From: Clostridia bacterium
GTDB taxonomy: Bacteria; Bacillota; Clostridia; Oscillospirales; CAG-272
DNA: 64,000 nt
NCBI GenBank assembly: GCA_017503285.1
Contig: JAFVTH010000003.1
Span: forward strand, 34,206 to 98,205
Direction: 5' to 3'
Shown here: positions 35,647 to 45,059 of the stretch, in pieces
Layout of the letters: each line of letters begins with the position of its first letter
How positions within the stretch are numbered: the stretch's first letter is position 1
The notes under the pieces: model-generated
Databases searched by the model: none
Told to the model about the DNA's origin: nothing
What the model saw: the letters and a program-made list of their open reading frames with translations, nothing else
Translations under genes and position numbers: made by a program

Positions 35647-36333
35647 ATGGAAAGTAGGGAGCTTAAGCTGATTGTAGCTCAAAATATTTACTATTTAAGA
35701 ACAATAAATCACCTTACACAATATGAGCTTGGTCAAAAGTTAAATTATTCTGACAAGGCAATCTCCAAGTGGGAAAGAGGAGATGGCTTGCCGGATGCAC
35801 TTGTGCTTCTGCAAATGAGCCAGCTTTTTGATGTTACCGTTGATTATATTTTGACAGAGCATAAGGAGCAGGACAAAAAGGTTGAGGCTGCGCCACAAAG
35901 CAAGGTTAAGAAGATGATAACCTTAATTGCAATTGTCGGTGTGTATTCATTAGCCTTGCTTGCATATGTTATGCTTGCCTTTGCAGAAATTTACCACTGG
36001 CAGATTTTCATTTATGCCGTACCGGTTTGCGCAATCGTTTCAATAGTGTTTGCCTCGGTTTGGAACAAGGGCAAGGGAGTGTTTGTTTTTGCATCAATTC
36101 TTGTGTGGTCAATTCTTGCCACAGTTTATTTTGCCATAACAAGCGCAATCGGCTATGAAAATATGCTTTGGATGATTTTCTTAGTCGGCATTCCAATTCA
36201 AATTATTGTATTTCTTGCCTTCGGTATTAAAATTACAGTTACCTTTAACAAAAACAATTTGCCAAGCTTACTAAAAAAGGGTAAAAAGAAAAACGATGAT
36301 GAAGTAAACGAAAATAGCCCACAAGACCAATAA
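35647..36333 (+). CDS. XRE-family regulator with multi-pass membrane domain
   Basis: Residues 1-70 form a Cro/C1-type helix-turn-helix (LTQYELGQKLNYSDKAISKWERG). The rest of the 228-residue protein carries about four membrane helices between residues 90 and 200, then a charged tail. Such one-component membrane regulators are common in Clostridia, often answering to envelope stress or lipids; the signal here is unknown. It is a single gene between its own promoter and terminator. Confidence 0.82.
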   Translation: MESRELKLIVAQNIYYLRTINHLTQYELGQKLNYSDKAISKWERGDGLPDALVLLQMSQLFDVTVDYILTEHKEQDKKVEAAPQSKVKKMITLIAIVGVYSLALLAYVMLAFAEIYHWQIFIYAVPVCAIVSIVFASVWNKGKGVFVFASILVWSILATVYFAITSAIGYENMLWMIFLVGIPIQIIVFLAFGIKITVTFNKNNLPSLLKKGKKKNDDEVNENSPQDQ

Positions 36334-36337
36334 ATAC

Positions 36338-36371
36338 AAGGCACTCTACGGACAGTAGAGTGCCTTTTTTT
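36338..36371 (+). terminator. Terminator after the XRE membrane protein gene
   Basis: AAGGCACTCTAC (36338-36349) pairs with GTAGAGTGCCTT (36355-36366) around GGACA, then a T-run. Confidence 0.9.
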
Positions 36372-36422
36372 AGCTCTATTTTGTGTTTTTTAAGGGGGAG
36401 AGTGAAAAAACGCATTAGTAGG

Positions 36423-36451
36423 TAGACTTTTAATAATAATGTTGATAAAAT
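36423..36451 (+). promoter_or_regulatory. Possible promoter of the DegV-FakA operon
   Basis: TAGACT (36423-36428), a 17-base spacer ending in TGA, then TAAAAT (36446-36451). The -35 box is weaker than in other promoters here. Confidence 0.5.
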
Positions 36452-36505
36452 TCCTTTGTCGGGGCAAGAATTAAGTTAGCCCTAAAGTGAAAGGAAAAAC
36501 AAAAA

Positions 36506-37393
36506 ATGGCAAATTACGTGTTAACAACCTGCTCAACGGCAGATATTAGCTGTGAGCATCTTAAGGAAAGAAACATAGACTATCTTAGCTTTTCATATTT
36601 TGTAGATGGTAAGGAATATAAGGACGATTTAGGGAAGAGCCTTACTTATGAGGAATTTTATCAGCTTATGCGTAGTGGTAGCGATACAAAAACAGCTCAG
36701 CCAAATATAGAAGAAATCAAGAAGTTCTTTAGACCCTATCTAAATCAAGGCAAGGACATTATTCATTTAATGCTTTCCTCGGGGCTTTCCGGCGCTATGG
36801 CATCAGCAAAAATTGCAGTTGATGAGCTAAAGGAAGAATACCCAGACAGAAAAATTTATGTTGTAGACTCCCTTGGTGCTTCGTCAGGCATGGCGCTTTT
36901 AACTGACGAAATGGCAGACCGTCGCGATAGTGGTATGGATATAGAGGAGCTTTATAGCTGGGCAGAGGAAAACAAGCTAAAGGTACACCATTGGTTCTTT
37001 TCCACTGACTTAACATACTATGTTAAGGGTGGTAGAGTTTCAAAGGTTGCAGGCTGGTTTGGCACAATTCTTAAAATTTGCCCTCTTCTTAATATGGATG
37101 TAAATGGCAAGCTCGTCCCACGTGAAAAAATCAAGGGCAAGGCAAGCGTTATTAAGCAAATAGTTAAGAAAATGGAAGAAAATGCAGATGGTGGCACCGA
37201 GTACAGCGGCAGATGCTACATTTCCCACTCTGATGATATAGAAAGTGCCGAGGCTGTAAAGGCTCTAATTGAAGAAAAATTCCCAGGCATTAAGGGCGAG
37301 GTGCTTATAAATAGCATAGGCACAACAATAGGATCACATGCCGGTCCGGGTACAGTAGCAGTATTTTTCATGGGCAAGGAAAGAATTAACTAA
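36506..37393 (+). CDS. DegV family fatty acid-binding protein (FakB-like)
   Basis: This 295-residue protein has the DegV fold that holds a fatty acid for phosphorylation: DISCEHLKERNI near the start, a TAQPNIEEI loop with the conserved Thr, HLMLSSGLSG for the carboxylate, and YVKGGRVSK later. It delivers the lipid to the FakA-type kinase coded 16 bases downstream. Together they would activate free fatty acids to acyl phosphate for phospholipid synthesis. Confidence 0.88.
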   Translation: MANYVLTTCSTADISCEHLKERNIDYLSFSYFVDGKEYKDDLGKSLTYEEFYQLMRSGSDTKTAQPNIEEIKKFFRPYLNQGKDIIHLMLSSGLSGAMASAKIAVDELKEEYPDRKIYVVDSLGASSGMALLTDEMADRRDSGMDIEELYSWAEENKLKVHHWFFSTDLTYYVKGGRVSKVAGWFGTILKICPLLNMDVNGKLVPREKIKGKASVIKQIVKKMEENADGGTEYSGRCYISHSDDIESAEAVKALIEEKFPGIKGEVLINSIGTTIGSHAGPGTVAVFFMGKERIN

Positions 37394-37409
37394 CAGGAGT
37401 ATAGGCAAG

Positions 37410-39029
37410 ATGTGCTACAATAAAATTAATGGCGAGGACTATCGCGTTTTAATTCTCAATGCAGCAAAATGCCTTGAGGATAACGAAAACGAAATAAATG
37501 AGCTAAATGTGTTTCCCGTTCCCGACGGAGATACAGGCTCTAATATGTCAAAAACGGTTGGAAATGCCGCAAGAGAGCTTTTAGATAACGATTCCTGTGA
37601 CCTTAACGAGGTTGCTGATAAAACAGCAAGGGCTATGCTTCATGGCGCACGCGGTAACTCTGGTGTAATCGTCAGCTTGCTTTTCCGTGGTATTGCCAAG
37701 GGGCTAAAGGGTAGCTTTGAATGTGACGGAAGGGCATGGGCAGAGGCACTTAAGCAGGGAGTTGATTCTGCCTACGGAGCTATTGAAAATCCTGCCGAGG
37801 GTACAATTCTTACAGTAGCAAGAAAATGCGCCGAGGCGGCAACTGAGGCATCTAAGGAGCAAAATAGCTTTGAATATGTTTTAGAGGTGGCAATAGATGC
37901 TGCCGAAAAGGCGCTTGAGGAAACTATAAGCCAAAACCCTGTGCTTGAAAAGGCAGGTGTTGTGGACGCAGGTGGTATGGGCTGGCTTCTCGTTATGAAG
38001 GCTATGTTAAGCGCCCTAAAGGGAGATATGAAGGTAAGCTACACCCCCAAAAAAGAAACAGAAGGGTCACAGCCTAAGGCGAATTTTTCAGCATTTGCTA
38101 CTGACGATATCAAGTTTTCCTTCTGTACAGAATTTATAATTACAAAAAACGACCAGAATGTAAATAGTGCCCCTCTTAAAAAATACCTTTCAAATATGGG
38201 CGATAGCTTAGTGATGCTTGACGATGGCGAAATTATCAAGGTGCATATCCACACAAACGAGCCGCATGCCGTTTTAGGAGAGGCTCTGAAATGGGGCATT
38301 TATGAAAATGTCAAGGTGGAAAATATGCGCACCCAGCACACAAGCAAAATAATAGAAAGCAAAGCCCCGCTTAAAGATTATGGCTTTGTAACCGTTGCAA
38401 GCGGAGATGGCATTTGTCAGCTGTTTAGTGAGCTTGGTGCGGACAAAATTGTGTCCGGTGGTCAAACCATGAACCCATCAACAGAGGACATATTTAGGGC
38501 AGTTGAGGAGATAAACGCAAAAACAGTATTTATTCTACCAAACAATAAGAACATAATTTTAACGGCAGAGCAGGTAAAATCTCTTGCAAAATGTGATGTT
38601 ATAGTTATACCTACAAAATCCATACCGCAGGGCATTAGTGCAATGCTTTCCTTTAACGAAGCATTTTCCCCAAAGGAAAATACCGAGTCAATGATAGATT
38701 CCTTAGGTAGCGTTACCACAATGCAAATTACCTATGCTGTAAGAAGCACCACCTTTGACGGTGTCGAAATAGAAGCAGGGGATTATCTGGGGCTTTTGGA
38801 AAGCAAAATGCTTCTTTCGGCAAAAAGCATAGATGAGGTTATAAAAGCCTTCGCAGAAAAGCTAAAGGGACAAGGCAAGGAATCTATAAGTATATATTAC
38901 GGCTGTGATGTTACAGAGGATCAAGCACAAAGCCTTATAAAAAGCCTTGAAGCTCTTTTGCCAAACGCATCAATAGAGCTATATAAGGGCGACCAGCCGG
39001 TATACTATTATATTATCTCAGCAGAATAA
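37410..39029 (+). CDS. DAK2 domain fatty acid kinase catalytic subunit (FakA/YloV-like)
   Basis: This 539-residue protein starts with the Dak-phosphatase/kinase nucleotide domain: NVFPVPDGDTGSNM binds Mg-ATP and ARGNSGVIVS completes the site. A middle domain follows, then a C-terminal DegV-like region that docks FakB. The length equals typical YloV/FakA. The neighbouring DegV gene supports the pairing. AACAGGAGTATAGGCAAG before the ATG includes a Shine-Dalgarno site. Confidence 0.9.
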   Translation: MCYNKINGEDYRVLILNAAKCLEDNENEINELNVFPVPDGDTGSNMSKTVGNAARELLDNDSCDLNEVADKTARAMLHGARGNSGVIVSLLFRGIAKGLKGSFECDGRAWAEALKQGVDSAYGAIENPAEGTILTVARKCAEAATEASKEQNSFEYVLEVAIDAAEKALEETISQNPVLEKAGVVDAGGMGWLLVMKAMLSALKGDMKVSYTPKKETEGSQPKANFSAFATDDIKFSFCTEFIITKNDQNVNSAPLKKYLSNMGDSLVMLDDGEIIKVHIHTNEPHAVLGEALKWGIYENVKVENMRTQHTSKIIESKAPLKDYGFVTVASGDGICQLFSELGADKIVSGGQTMNPSTEDIFRAVEEINAKTVFILPNNKNIILTAEQVKSLAKCDVIVIPTKSIPQGISAMLSFNEAFSPKENTESMIDSLGSVTTMQITYAVRSTTFDGVEIEAGDYLGLLESKMLLSAKSIDEVIKAFAEKLKGQGKESISIYYGCDVTEDQAQSLIKSLEALLPNASIELYKGDQPVYYYIISAE

Positions 39030-39035
39030 AAAAAG

Positions 39036-39067
39036 AGGCATAGCTAAAAAAGTTATGCCTTTTTTTG
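39036..39067 (+). terminator. Terminator of the DegV-FakA operon
   Basis: AGGCATAGCT (39036-39045) pairs with AGTTATGCCT (39051-39060) with one G-T pair, then a T-run. Confidence 0.85.
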
Positions 39068-39075
39068 TTTTCCTA

Positions 39076-39104
39076 TTGACAATATTGCTTTAGCATGCTA
39101 AAAT
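39076..39104 (+). promoter_or_regulatory. Promoter of the T-box-trpB unit, with palindrome
   Basis: TTGACA (39076-39081), a 17-base spacer ending in TGC, then TAAAAT (39099-39104). The 14-base palindrome TTTAGCATGCTAAA (39089-39102) overlaps the -10 box and resembles the one after the thrH promoter. Confidence 0.78.
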
Positions 39105-39110
39105 ATTTTC

Positions 39111-39393
39111 ATAATAAACCGTTGATACGGAGATAAAGGTAGTTATGATACCACAGAGAGTCCTCGTTTGCTGAGAGTAGGGCGTAAAACAGGCTATCAA
39201 ATGGACCGTGGAGGGCGCAGTCAAAGGCTTTTTGCTTAGTATTCTGCGACGTTTGATGCGCGTTAGTTATCAGGAGTATGGCTGTACTCTGCAAAGCGCA
39301 CACTTTTGTGTGAATTCAAGGTGGCACCGCGGATATGTTTATTCGTCCTTGATAGAAAAGCATAGGCTTTTTCTGTCGAGGCTTTTTGTTTTT
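39111..39393 (+). promoter_or_regulatory. T-box riboswitch, tryptophan specifier
   Basis: The leader of about 280 bases holds the T-box sequence AAGGTGGCACCGCGG (39318-39332). Stem I starts at ACGG and closes with CCGT, with an AGAGAG distal element near 39154. The codon UGG sits in the specifier loop at 39202-39204, followed by A. A terminator (39347-39393) begins CCTTGATAG and ends in a T-run; its 5' arm CCTTGAT can alternatively pair with the ATTCAAGG part of the T-box as antiterminator. Uncharged tRNA-Trp would stabilise read-through into trpB. Confidence 0.92.
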
Positions 39394-39404
39394 AAGGAGT
39401 AAAT

Positions 39405-39452
39405 ATGGAAGCATTTGTTAAACGATGGCGTGGCTATCTAACCAAAAACTAA
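39405..39452 (+). CDS. Possible 15-residue leader peptide between T-box and trpB
   Basis: ATG at 39405 has AAGGAG 5 bases upstream and opens a 15-codon frame reading MEAFVKRWRGYLTKN. It contains one Trp codon. It lies after the T-box terminator, so it would be translated only on read-through transcripts. It may be a leader peptide that adds control, a small protein, or chance. Confidence 0.4.
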   Translation: MEAFVKRWRGYLTKN

Positions 39453-39478
39453 TATACTGACTAAAGGAGAATATAATT

Positions 39479-40696
39479 ATGAATTTCAATGGTGTAAATT
39501 TTGATACTTATTTTAAAAACTATCCAAATAGCGAGGGCTTTTTTGGAAAATATGGCGGAGCATATGTTGCAGAAAACCTAAAAAAGGCAATGGAAGAAAT
39601 AACAGAGGCTTATTTTACAATTTGTAAATCCAGCAAATTTATTGGAGAGCTTCGAAAAATCCGTCGTGAATTTCAAGGTAGACCGACCCCGATTTCATAT
39701 CTTGAACGTCTTTCCACTAAGCTTGGCAATGTTCAGCTTTATGTAAAGAGAGAGGACCTAAACCACTCTGGCGCTCATAAGCTTAACCACTGTATGGGCG
39801 AGGCGTTGCTTGCTAAGTATATGGGTAAGAAAAAGGTTATTGCTGAAACAGGTGCAGGTCAGCACGGTGTTGCTCTTGCAACTGCAGCCGCATACTTTGG
39901 CTTAAAATGTGACATCTATATGGGTTCTGTTGATATTAAAAAGCAGGCTCCAAACGTTGCAAGGATGAAAATCCTCGGTGCAAACGTAATTGAGGTTAAG
40001 GAGGGGCTTGCTACTCTTAAGGAAGCAGTAGATGCAGCCTTCGATGCATATTCAAAGGAGTACGAGGACGCAATTTATTGCATCGGCTCCGTTCTCGGTC
40101 CGCATCCATTCCCAATGATGGTAAGAGACTTCCAAAGTGTTGTAGGCATTGAGGCAAGAGAGCAGTTTGTTGGTATGACAGGCGAGCTTCCTGATGCAGT
40201 AGTTGCTTGCGTTGGTGGTGGCTCAAACGCAATGGGCATTTTCTCGGGCTTCCTAAATGACCCTGTTGAGCTTTATGGCATTGAGCCTCTTGGCAGAGGA
40301 GAGCAGCTTGGCGACCACGCAGCCAGCCTAAAATATGGTACAGAGGGTATTATGCACGGCTTTAACAGCATTATGCTAAAGGATGAAAATGGTGATCCGG
40401 CACCGGTGTATTCCGTAGCCAGCGGCCTTGACTATCCATCCTCCGGTCCTGAGCATGCATTCCTGCACGACCTTGGCAGAGTAAAATATGATGTTGTAAA
40501 TGATGATGAAACAGTCGATGCCTTCTTCGAGCTTGCTCGTATGGAGGGTATTATTCCGGCTATCGAAAGCGCTCACGCTGTTGCATATGGCATTAAGCTT
40601 GCAAAGCAAATGAGAACAGGCTCTGTTCTTATTAACCTTTCCGGCAGAGGCGATAAGGATATGGATTATATCATAGAAAAATATGGCATCAGATAA
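39479..40696 (+). CDS. trpB: Tryptophan synthase beta chain TrpB, stand-alone
   Basis: TrpB joins indole and serine to tryptophan using PLP. The 405-residue protein has the PLP lysine at Lys 101 (SGAHKLN), catalytic Glu 123 in ETGAGQHG, a GGGSNA phosphate cup near 250 and [11 protein letters not shown] near 325. Sequence motifs are of the TrpB1 type that normally works with TrpA, yet no trpA or other trp gene adjoins. It may salvage indole made by other gut bacteria, or partner with a TrpA coded elsewhere. AAAGGAG stands 11 bases upstream. Confidence 0.93.
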   Translation: MNFNGVNFDTYFKNYPNSEGFFGKYGGAYVAENLKKAMEEITEAYFTICKSSKFIGELRKIRREFQGRPTPISYLERLSTKLGNVQLYVKREDLNHSGAHKLNHCMGEALLAKYMGKKKVIAETGAGQHGVALATAAAYFGLKCDIYMGSVDIKKQAPNVARMKILGANVIEVKEGLATLKEAVDAAFDAYSKEYEDAIYCIGSVLGPHPFPMMVRDFQSVVGIEAREQFVGMTGELPDAVVACVGGGSNAMGIFSGFLNDPVELYGIEPLGRGEQLGDHAASLKYGTEGIMHGFNSIMLKDENGDPAPVYSVASGLDYPSSGPEHAFLHDLGRVKYDVVNDDETVDAFFELARMEGIIPAIESAHAVAYGIKLAKQMRTGSVLINLSGRGDKDMDYIIEKYGIR

Positions 40697-40700
40697 TAAA

Positions 40701-40737
40701 AAAACAGACACAGGGTGGGACCTGTGTCTGTTTTTTT
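40701..40737. terminator. Bidirectional terminator
   Basis: AAAACAGACACAGG (40701-40714) pairs with CCTGTGTCTGTTTT (40721-40734) around GTGGGA, with flanking A and T runs. Confidence 0.92.
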
Positions 40738-41887
40738 ATTCAATAATCTGATTTACAAAGTTCTTAATCTTGTTATGTATAACATCGTGCTGTGGGTTTA
40801 GCATCTGCTGAGCATATACAATGGTAATTTGCTTTTCAGGGTCCATAGAAACAAGGAAGCCTGCAGCACCATCCCAGCCAAACTCTCCAATAGAGGTTAG
40901 GTTTCCACCACGGCCAACACCGATTTTGGTTCTAACACCAAAGCCGTAGCCATATTCAGCATTAGACATCCAGCAGGAAAAGTCCTTATACATTTGGCTG
41001 CCAACAGGCAGTGTATTTGTTCTCATTAGGTTTACAGTGGCCTTAGAGAGGATTCTTGCACCGTTCATACCCTTGCCGTAGTTTGTCATAGCATAAGCAA
41101 ACTTTAGATAGTCGTCAACGGTTGTAAATACACCGGCTCCACCGGAGTCGTATTCCTCTCCAAGCACATACTCGTTTTTCTTTTCAACCCTTTCCGGATA
41201 TCCAAGAGAGTAGTTAAAGCGATATTGAGCGCACATTTTTTGCTCAAGCTCTTGACTTGGATGGAAGCATGTGTTTGTCATACCAAGGGGATCAAAAATA
41301 ACCCTCTTTACATAGTCAGCAAACCTTTCGCCGGTTGCCACCTCAACAAGGCAAGCAAGCACATCATGACAAAGGCTGTATTGAAAATGGGTGTTAGGCT
41401 CAAAATCAAGTCCACCCTGGCAAATTGCCCGTACAATCTCTCTTGTAGGAGCCTTTGGGTTCTTTTTAATAGCTTCTTTGATTGCAGGCGCATTAAGGTC
41501 GTAGTTAAAGCCGGCTGTCATATTGAAAAGGTCGTGTATTCTCATCTCGCCCTTAATAGGCTCGTAGGTGACACTTCCGTCCTCGTGAACAGTCTTAACC
41601 TTTACATTTTTAAATTCCCCAAGATACCACCAAACAGGATGTGTCATAAGGAACTTGCCCTCTTCAAATGCGTGAAGAGCAGCAGCACAGCAAATTGGCT
41701 TAGAGGCAGAGTAAATATAATAATACTCGTCCCCCTTCATGGGAATGTTATTTTCCTTGTCGGCATAGCCGCATTGGTAATTAAAAACCTCTTTTCCTTG
41801 GTGTAAAACTCTTACATCAAGGCCGGGCACCTTTTCCCTAACGGGAATAGTGTCAAGATATTTTTGTAGTGAAGAAAAAGTATACAT
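40736..41887 (-). CDS. Serine hydrolase of the beta-lactamase class C/penicillin-binding family
   Basis: This 383-residue protein has the SxxK motif SASKP near residue 60. YSLCHD near 167 fills the YxN place, with Leu for Asn, and a GWDG-type box near the end replaces KTG. It has no signal peptide, so it is likely a cytoplasmic esterase or peptidase and not a resistance enzyme. It is the last gene of the ABC-pyk operon, 1 base after the pyk stop. Confidence 0.83.
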   Translation of the reverse strand: MYTFSSLQKYLDTIPVREKVPGLDVRVLHQGKEVFNYQCGYADKENNIPMKGDEYYYIYSASKPICCAAALHAFEEGKFLMTHPVWWYLGEFKNVKVKTVHEDGSVTYEPIKGEMRIHDLFNMTAGFNYDLNAPAIKEAIKKNPKAPTREIVRAICQGGLDFEPNTHFQYSLCHDVLACLVEVATGERFADYVKRVIFDPLGMTNTCFHPSQELEQKMCAQYRFNYSLGYPERVEKKNEYVLGEEYDSGGAGVFTTVDDYLKFAYAMTNYGKGMNGARILSKATVNLMRTNTLPVGSQMYKDFSCWMSNAEYGYGFGVRTKIGVGRGGNLTSIGEFGWDGAAGFLVSMDPEKQITIVYAQQMLNPQHDVIHNKIKNFVNQIIE

Positions 41888-41888
41888 T

Positions 41889-43301
41889 TTAGATAGTCTC
41901 CAGTTTAATAAGATTTGTGCTTCCGCTTTCGCCGTTGGTAATACCGCCGGTAATAACGATCTTGTCGCCCTTCTTTAGCTTAAAGGTCTGCTTAGCAGCC
42001 TTGTTAGCCATATAAAACAGCACGTCAGTGGAATTAACCACCTCGCACATAACAGGTGTAACACCCCAAGAAAGAGCAAGCTTTCTCCAAGTTTGCTCGC
42101 TGGTGGTCATACCGATAATATCAACAGGGGCTCTAAAACGAGATACCATTCGAGCAGTAATTCCGGAAATGGAGCAAACAACAATAGCCTTTGCGTGTAT
42201 ATCAATAGCCATACATGCCGTTGAATGTGAGATTGCGTCAACTGCATTTCTTATAGTAAAATCAGCAGAGGAGAAAAGAGAATCGTAGTTAATATAGCTT
42301 TCAGTTTTTTCGATAATCTTTGACATTGTCTTAACTGTCAAAGCAGGGTACTTACCCATAGCAGTTTCGCCGGAAAGCATCACAGCACTGGAGCCGTCAT
42401 AAACCGCATTTGCAACATCAGAAATTTCAGCACGAGTAGGGCGCGGGTTGTTTATCATTGACTCAAGCATTTCAGTAGCAGTAATAACGCGCTTACCAAG
42501 CATTCTGCACTTAGTAATTAGATGCTTTTGAGTTACAGGAAGCTCCTCAAATGGAATTTCCACACCAAGGTCGCCACGGGCAACCATAATGCCGTCACAT
42601 TCCTTGCAAATTTCCTCAATGTTGTCAACACCGCTTCTGTTCTCAATCTTGGCAATAATATCGACATTTTCCCCACCATTTGCCTTCAAAAACTCTTTAA
42701 CATCAATAAGGTCCTGGCGCCTTGAAACAAAGGAGCAAGCAATAAAATCAACCCCCTGCTCAATACCGAAAAGCAAGTCGCTCTTGTCCTGCTCAGAAAG
42801 GTATTCCTGGTTTAATACCTTGTTAGGGAAGCTCATGCTCTTGAAATTAGAAAGCTCTCCGCCGACAACGGTTTTACAAATGGCTTGAGTAGCATTAAGC
42901 TCCACAACCTCAAAAATAACAAGACCGTTATTTACAAGCACCTTGTCGCCAACAGAAAGGTCGTTTATAAGTCCCTTGTAGTTTACGCCAACTATTTTCT
43001 CGTTACCAACAACCTCATCGGTTGTAAAGATAAAGGTGTCTCCGTCGTTTATAGTAACAGAGCCGTTTTCAAAGCTTCTGATTCTATATTCAGGACCCTT
43101 TGTATCGAGCATAATAGCAATAGGCAAGTCAAGCTTTTCTCTTACAGCCTTAATAAGATTTATCTTTTCAAGATGGTCCTCGTGGGTTCCGTGTGAAAAG
43201 TTAAGTCTAGCAACATTCATGCCGGCAAGACAAAGCTCAGTAAGTGTCTTTTCATTTCCACAGGCAGGACCTATGGTGCATACAATTTTGGTTTTTCTCA
43301 T
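41889..43301 (-). CDS. pyk: Pyruvate kinase
   Basis: Pyruvate kinase makes ATP and pyruvate from phosphoenolpyruvate. The 470-residue protein has MRKTKIVCTIGPA, LNFSHGTHEDH, LDTKGPE, IAKIENRSGVDN with the active-site Lys, and MVARGDLGVEIP. The length is that of the basic form without the extra C-terminal PEP-utiliser domain seen in Bacillus. It is coded 3 bases after the second ABC exporter gene and is probably transcribed with it. Confidence 0.95.
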   Translation of the reverse strand: MRKTKIVCTIGPACGNEKTLTELCLAGMNVARLNFSHGTHEDHLEKINLIKAVREKLDLPIAIMLDTKGPEYRIRSFENGSVTINDGDTFIFTTDEVVGNEKIVGVNYKGLINDLSVGDKVLVNNGLVIFEVVELNATQAICKTVVGGELSNFKSMSFPNKVLNQEYLSEQDKSDLLFGIEQGVDFIACSFVSRRQDLIDVKEFLKANGGENVDIIAKIENRSGVDNIEEICKECDGIMVARGDLGVEIPFEELPVTQKHLITKCRMLGKRVITATEMLESMINNPRPTRAEISDVANAVYDGSSAVMLSGETAMGKYPALTVKTMSKIIEKTESYINYDSLFSSADFTIRNAVDAISHSTACMAIDIHAKAIVVCSISGITARMVSRFRAPVDIIGMTTSEQTWRKLALSWGVTPVMCEVVNSTDVLFYMANKAAKQTFKLKKGDKIVITGGITNGESGSTNLIKLETI

Positions 43302-43304
43302 TGT

Positions 43305-45059
43305 TTATTCCTCTGGTGTTTCAATAAATTGGCTGTTATAAAGCTGAGAATAAAAGCCCTTGCTCTTAATCAGCTGATCATGTGTGCCCATTTCAATTAT
43401 TTTACCCTTGTTCATAACAAGAATAACATCAGCCTCCTTAATAGTAGAAAGCCTGTGGGCAACTATAAATGAGGTGCGTCCCTCCATAAGCTTGAAAAAC
43501 GCCTCTTGAATTTTTAATTCTGTGCGAGTGTCAATGGAGGATGTAGCCTCGTCGAGAATGAGCATAGGGGGTAAAGCAAGCATAATTCTTGCAATACACA
43601 AAAGCTGCTTTTGTCCTTGGGAAAGTGGAGAGCCCTCATCGGAAATATAAGTGTCATATCCCTGTGGAAGTCTCTTTATAAAGCTGTGGGCATGGCACGC
43701 CTTAGCCGCACTGATAATTTCCTCGTCGGTAGCGTCTGGCTTACCCATTTTTATATTGTCCTTAACGCTGCCGGACTGTAGCCAGGTTTCCTGTAAAACC
43801 ATACCGTAGCTTTGGCGCAAGGAGTGTCTTGTTATATCTCTTATATCTGTATTATCAACAGAAATGGAGCCACTGTTGACATCATAAAACCTCATAAGCA
43901 GGTTAATAAGTGTTGTTTTTCCACAACCGGTAGGGCCAACAATTGCAACCCTCATACCGCTTTTAACCTCAAGATTTAGGTCCTTTATAAGCTCCTTGTC
44001 AGATGAATATGAAAATTCAACATCCTTAAGTGAAACATTACCATTTGTATCAGTAAGTACAAGGGCATTTTCCTTGTCAGCCACCTCGTTTTTCTCATCA
44101 AGAAATTCAAAAACTCGTCCGGCGCAGGCAAGTGCATTTTGTAGCTCTGTTACCACGCTTGAAATTTCATTAAACGGCTTTGCAAATTGGTTTGCGTAGC
44201 TTAAGAAGGTGGATAGCATACCAACGGTAAATGGTACACTTATTGATTCTGGCAAAGCGTTTATTACAGCTAAAGCACCAACAAGGGCAACTCCGGCATA
44301 AATAAGAGCGTTTACAAATCTTGTTGTCGGGTTAACAAGGGATGAGAAGAAGATAGCCTTTGTGGATGCCTTTTTTAGCTCCAAATCAGCCTTATCAAAT
44401 TCCTCAAGTGCCTCATCCTCGTGACTAAATGCCTTTACAACCTTAAGGTTACTGATTGTTTCGTCAATTATTGCAGTCTCGGTAGCCTTGGCTTCCGCCT
44501 GCTTCTTGAAAAGAGAATATGTGCTCTTCGAAATAAAGCTTGCAATAAAGAGGGAAAGTGGGGTCAAAACAACCACCACAATAGTAATAACCCAGTTTAG
44601 TGAAAGCATAAACACAAAGGTTGCCACAATTGTAACAATACCGGTAAATAGCTGTGTAAAGCCCATAAGCAAGCCATCAGTGAACTGGTCAATATCAGAA
44701 ATCATACGGCTGACAATCTCTCCGTAGGAGTGAGAGTCAACATAGCCAAGTGGTAGCTTTTCCAGCTTGTCAAAGGCCTCGTTTCTTATATCTCTTGTTA
44801 CATTGTAGGTAATTTTGTTGTTTATAAGACTCATTACCCATTGGATAAGGGCAACAGCACCGGCTAAAATACAAATTTCAATAAGAATAGGCGCAATTTC
44901 AAGCCCCTGGTCAATGGCATCAATGACATCGCCAATTCTTATAGGAATGTAGAGCGTTAAGCCTACGCTACAAAGGGCAAAGAGCAGAGAAATAATAATT
45001 AAAAACCAATATCTTTTAAGATAGCTCAAAACAAGCTTAAGAGTAGCAGCACCCTTCAT
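43305..45059 (-). CDS. ABC exporter, ATPase-permease subunit with the canonical catalytic Glu
   Basis: This 584-residue half transporter has six membrane helices followed by an ATPase domain: Walker A GPTGCGKT, an LSQGQ signature and Walker B MLILDEATSS with the catalytic Glu, then the H-loop AHRLST. It forms a heterodimer with the upstream protein; the paired sites are unequal, as in BmrC/BmrD or TM287/288. The substrate is unknown; drugs, lipids or peptides are possible. Its ATG overlaps the previous stop by one base (TAATG). Confidence 0.9.
   Translation of the reverse strand: MKGAATLKLVLSYLKRYWFLIIISLLFALCSVGLTLYIPIRIGDVIDAIDQGLEIAPILIEICILAGAVALIQWVMSLINNKITYNVTRDIRNEAFDKLEKLPLGYVDSHSYGEIVSRMISDIDQFTDGLLMGFTQLFTGIVTIVATFVFMLSLNWVITIVVVVLTPLSLFIASFISKSTYSLFKKQAEAKATETAIIDETISNLKVVKAFSHEDEALEEFDKADLELKKASTKAIFFSSLVNPTTRFVNALIYAGVALVGALAVINALPESISVPFTVGMLSTFLSYANQFAKPFNEISSVVTELQNALACAGRVFEFLDEKNEVADKENALVLTDTNGNVSLKDVEFSYSSDKELIKDLNLEVKSGMRVAIVGPTGCGKTTLINLLMRFYDVNSGSISVDNTDIRDITRHSLRQSYGMVLQETWLQSGSVKDNIKMGKPDATDEEIISAAKACHAHSFIKRLPQGYDTYISDEGSPLSQGQKQLLCIARIMLALPPMLILDEATSSIDTRTELKIQEAFFKLMEGRTSFIVAHRLSTIKEADVILVMNKGKIIEMGTHDQLIKSKGFYSQLYNSQFIETPEE

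Noticed and set aside
39109-39402. Reading frames on both strands inside the trpB leader
   Set aside because: The stretch is explained by the T-box riboswitch; the frames cross its stems and terminator.
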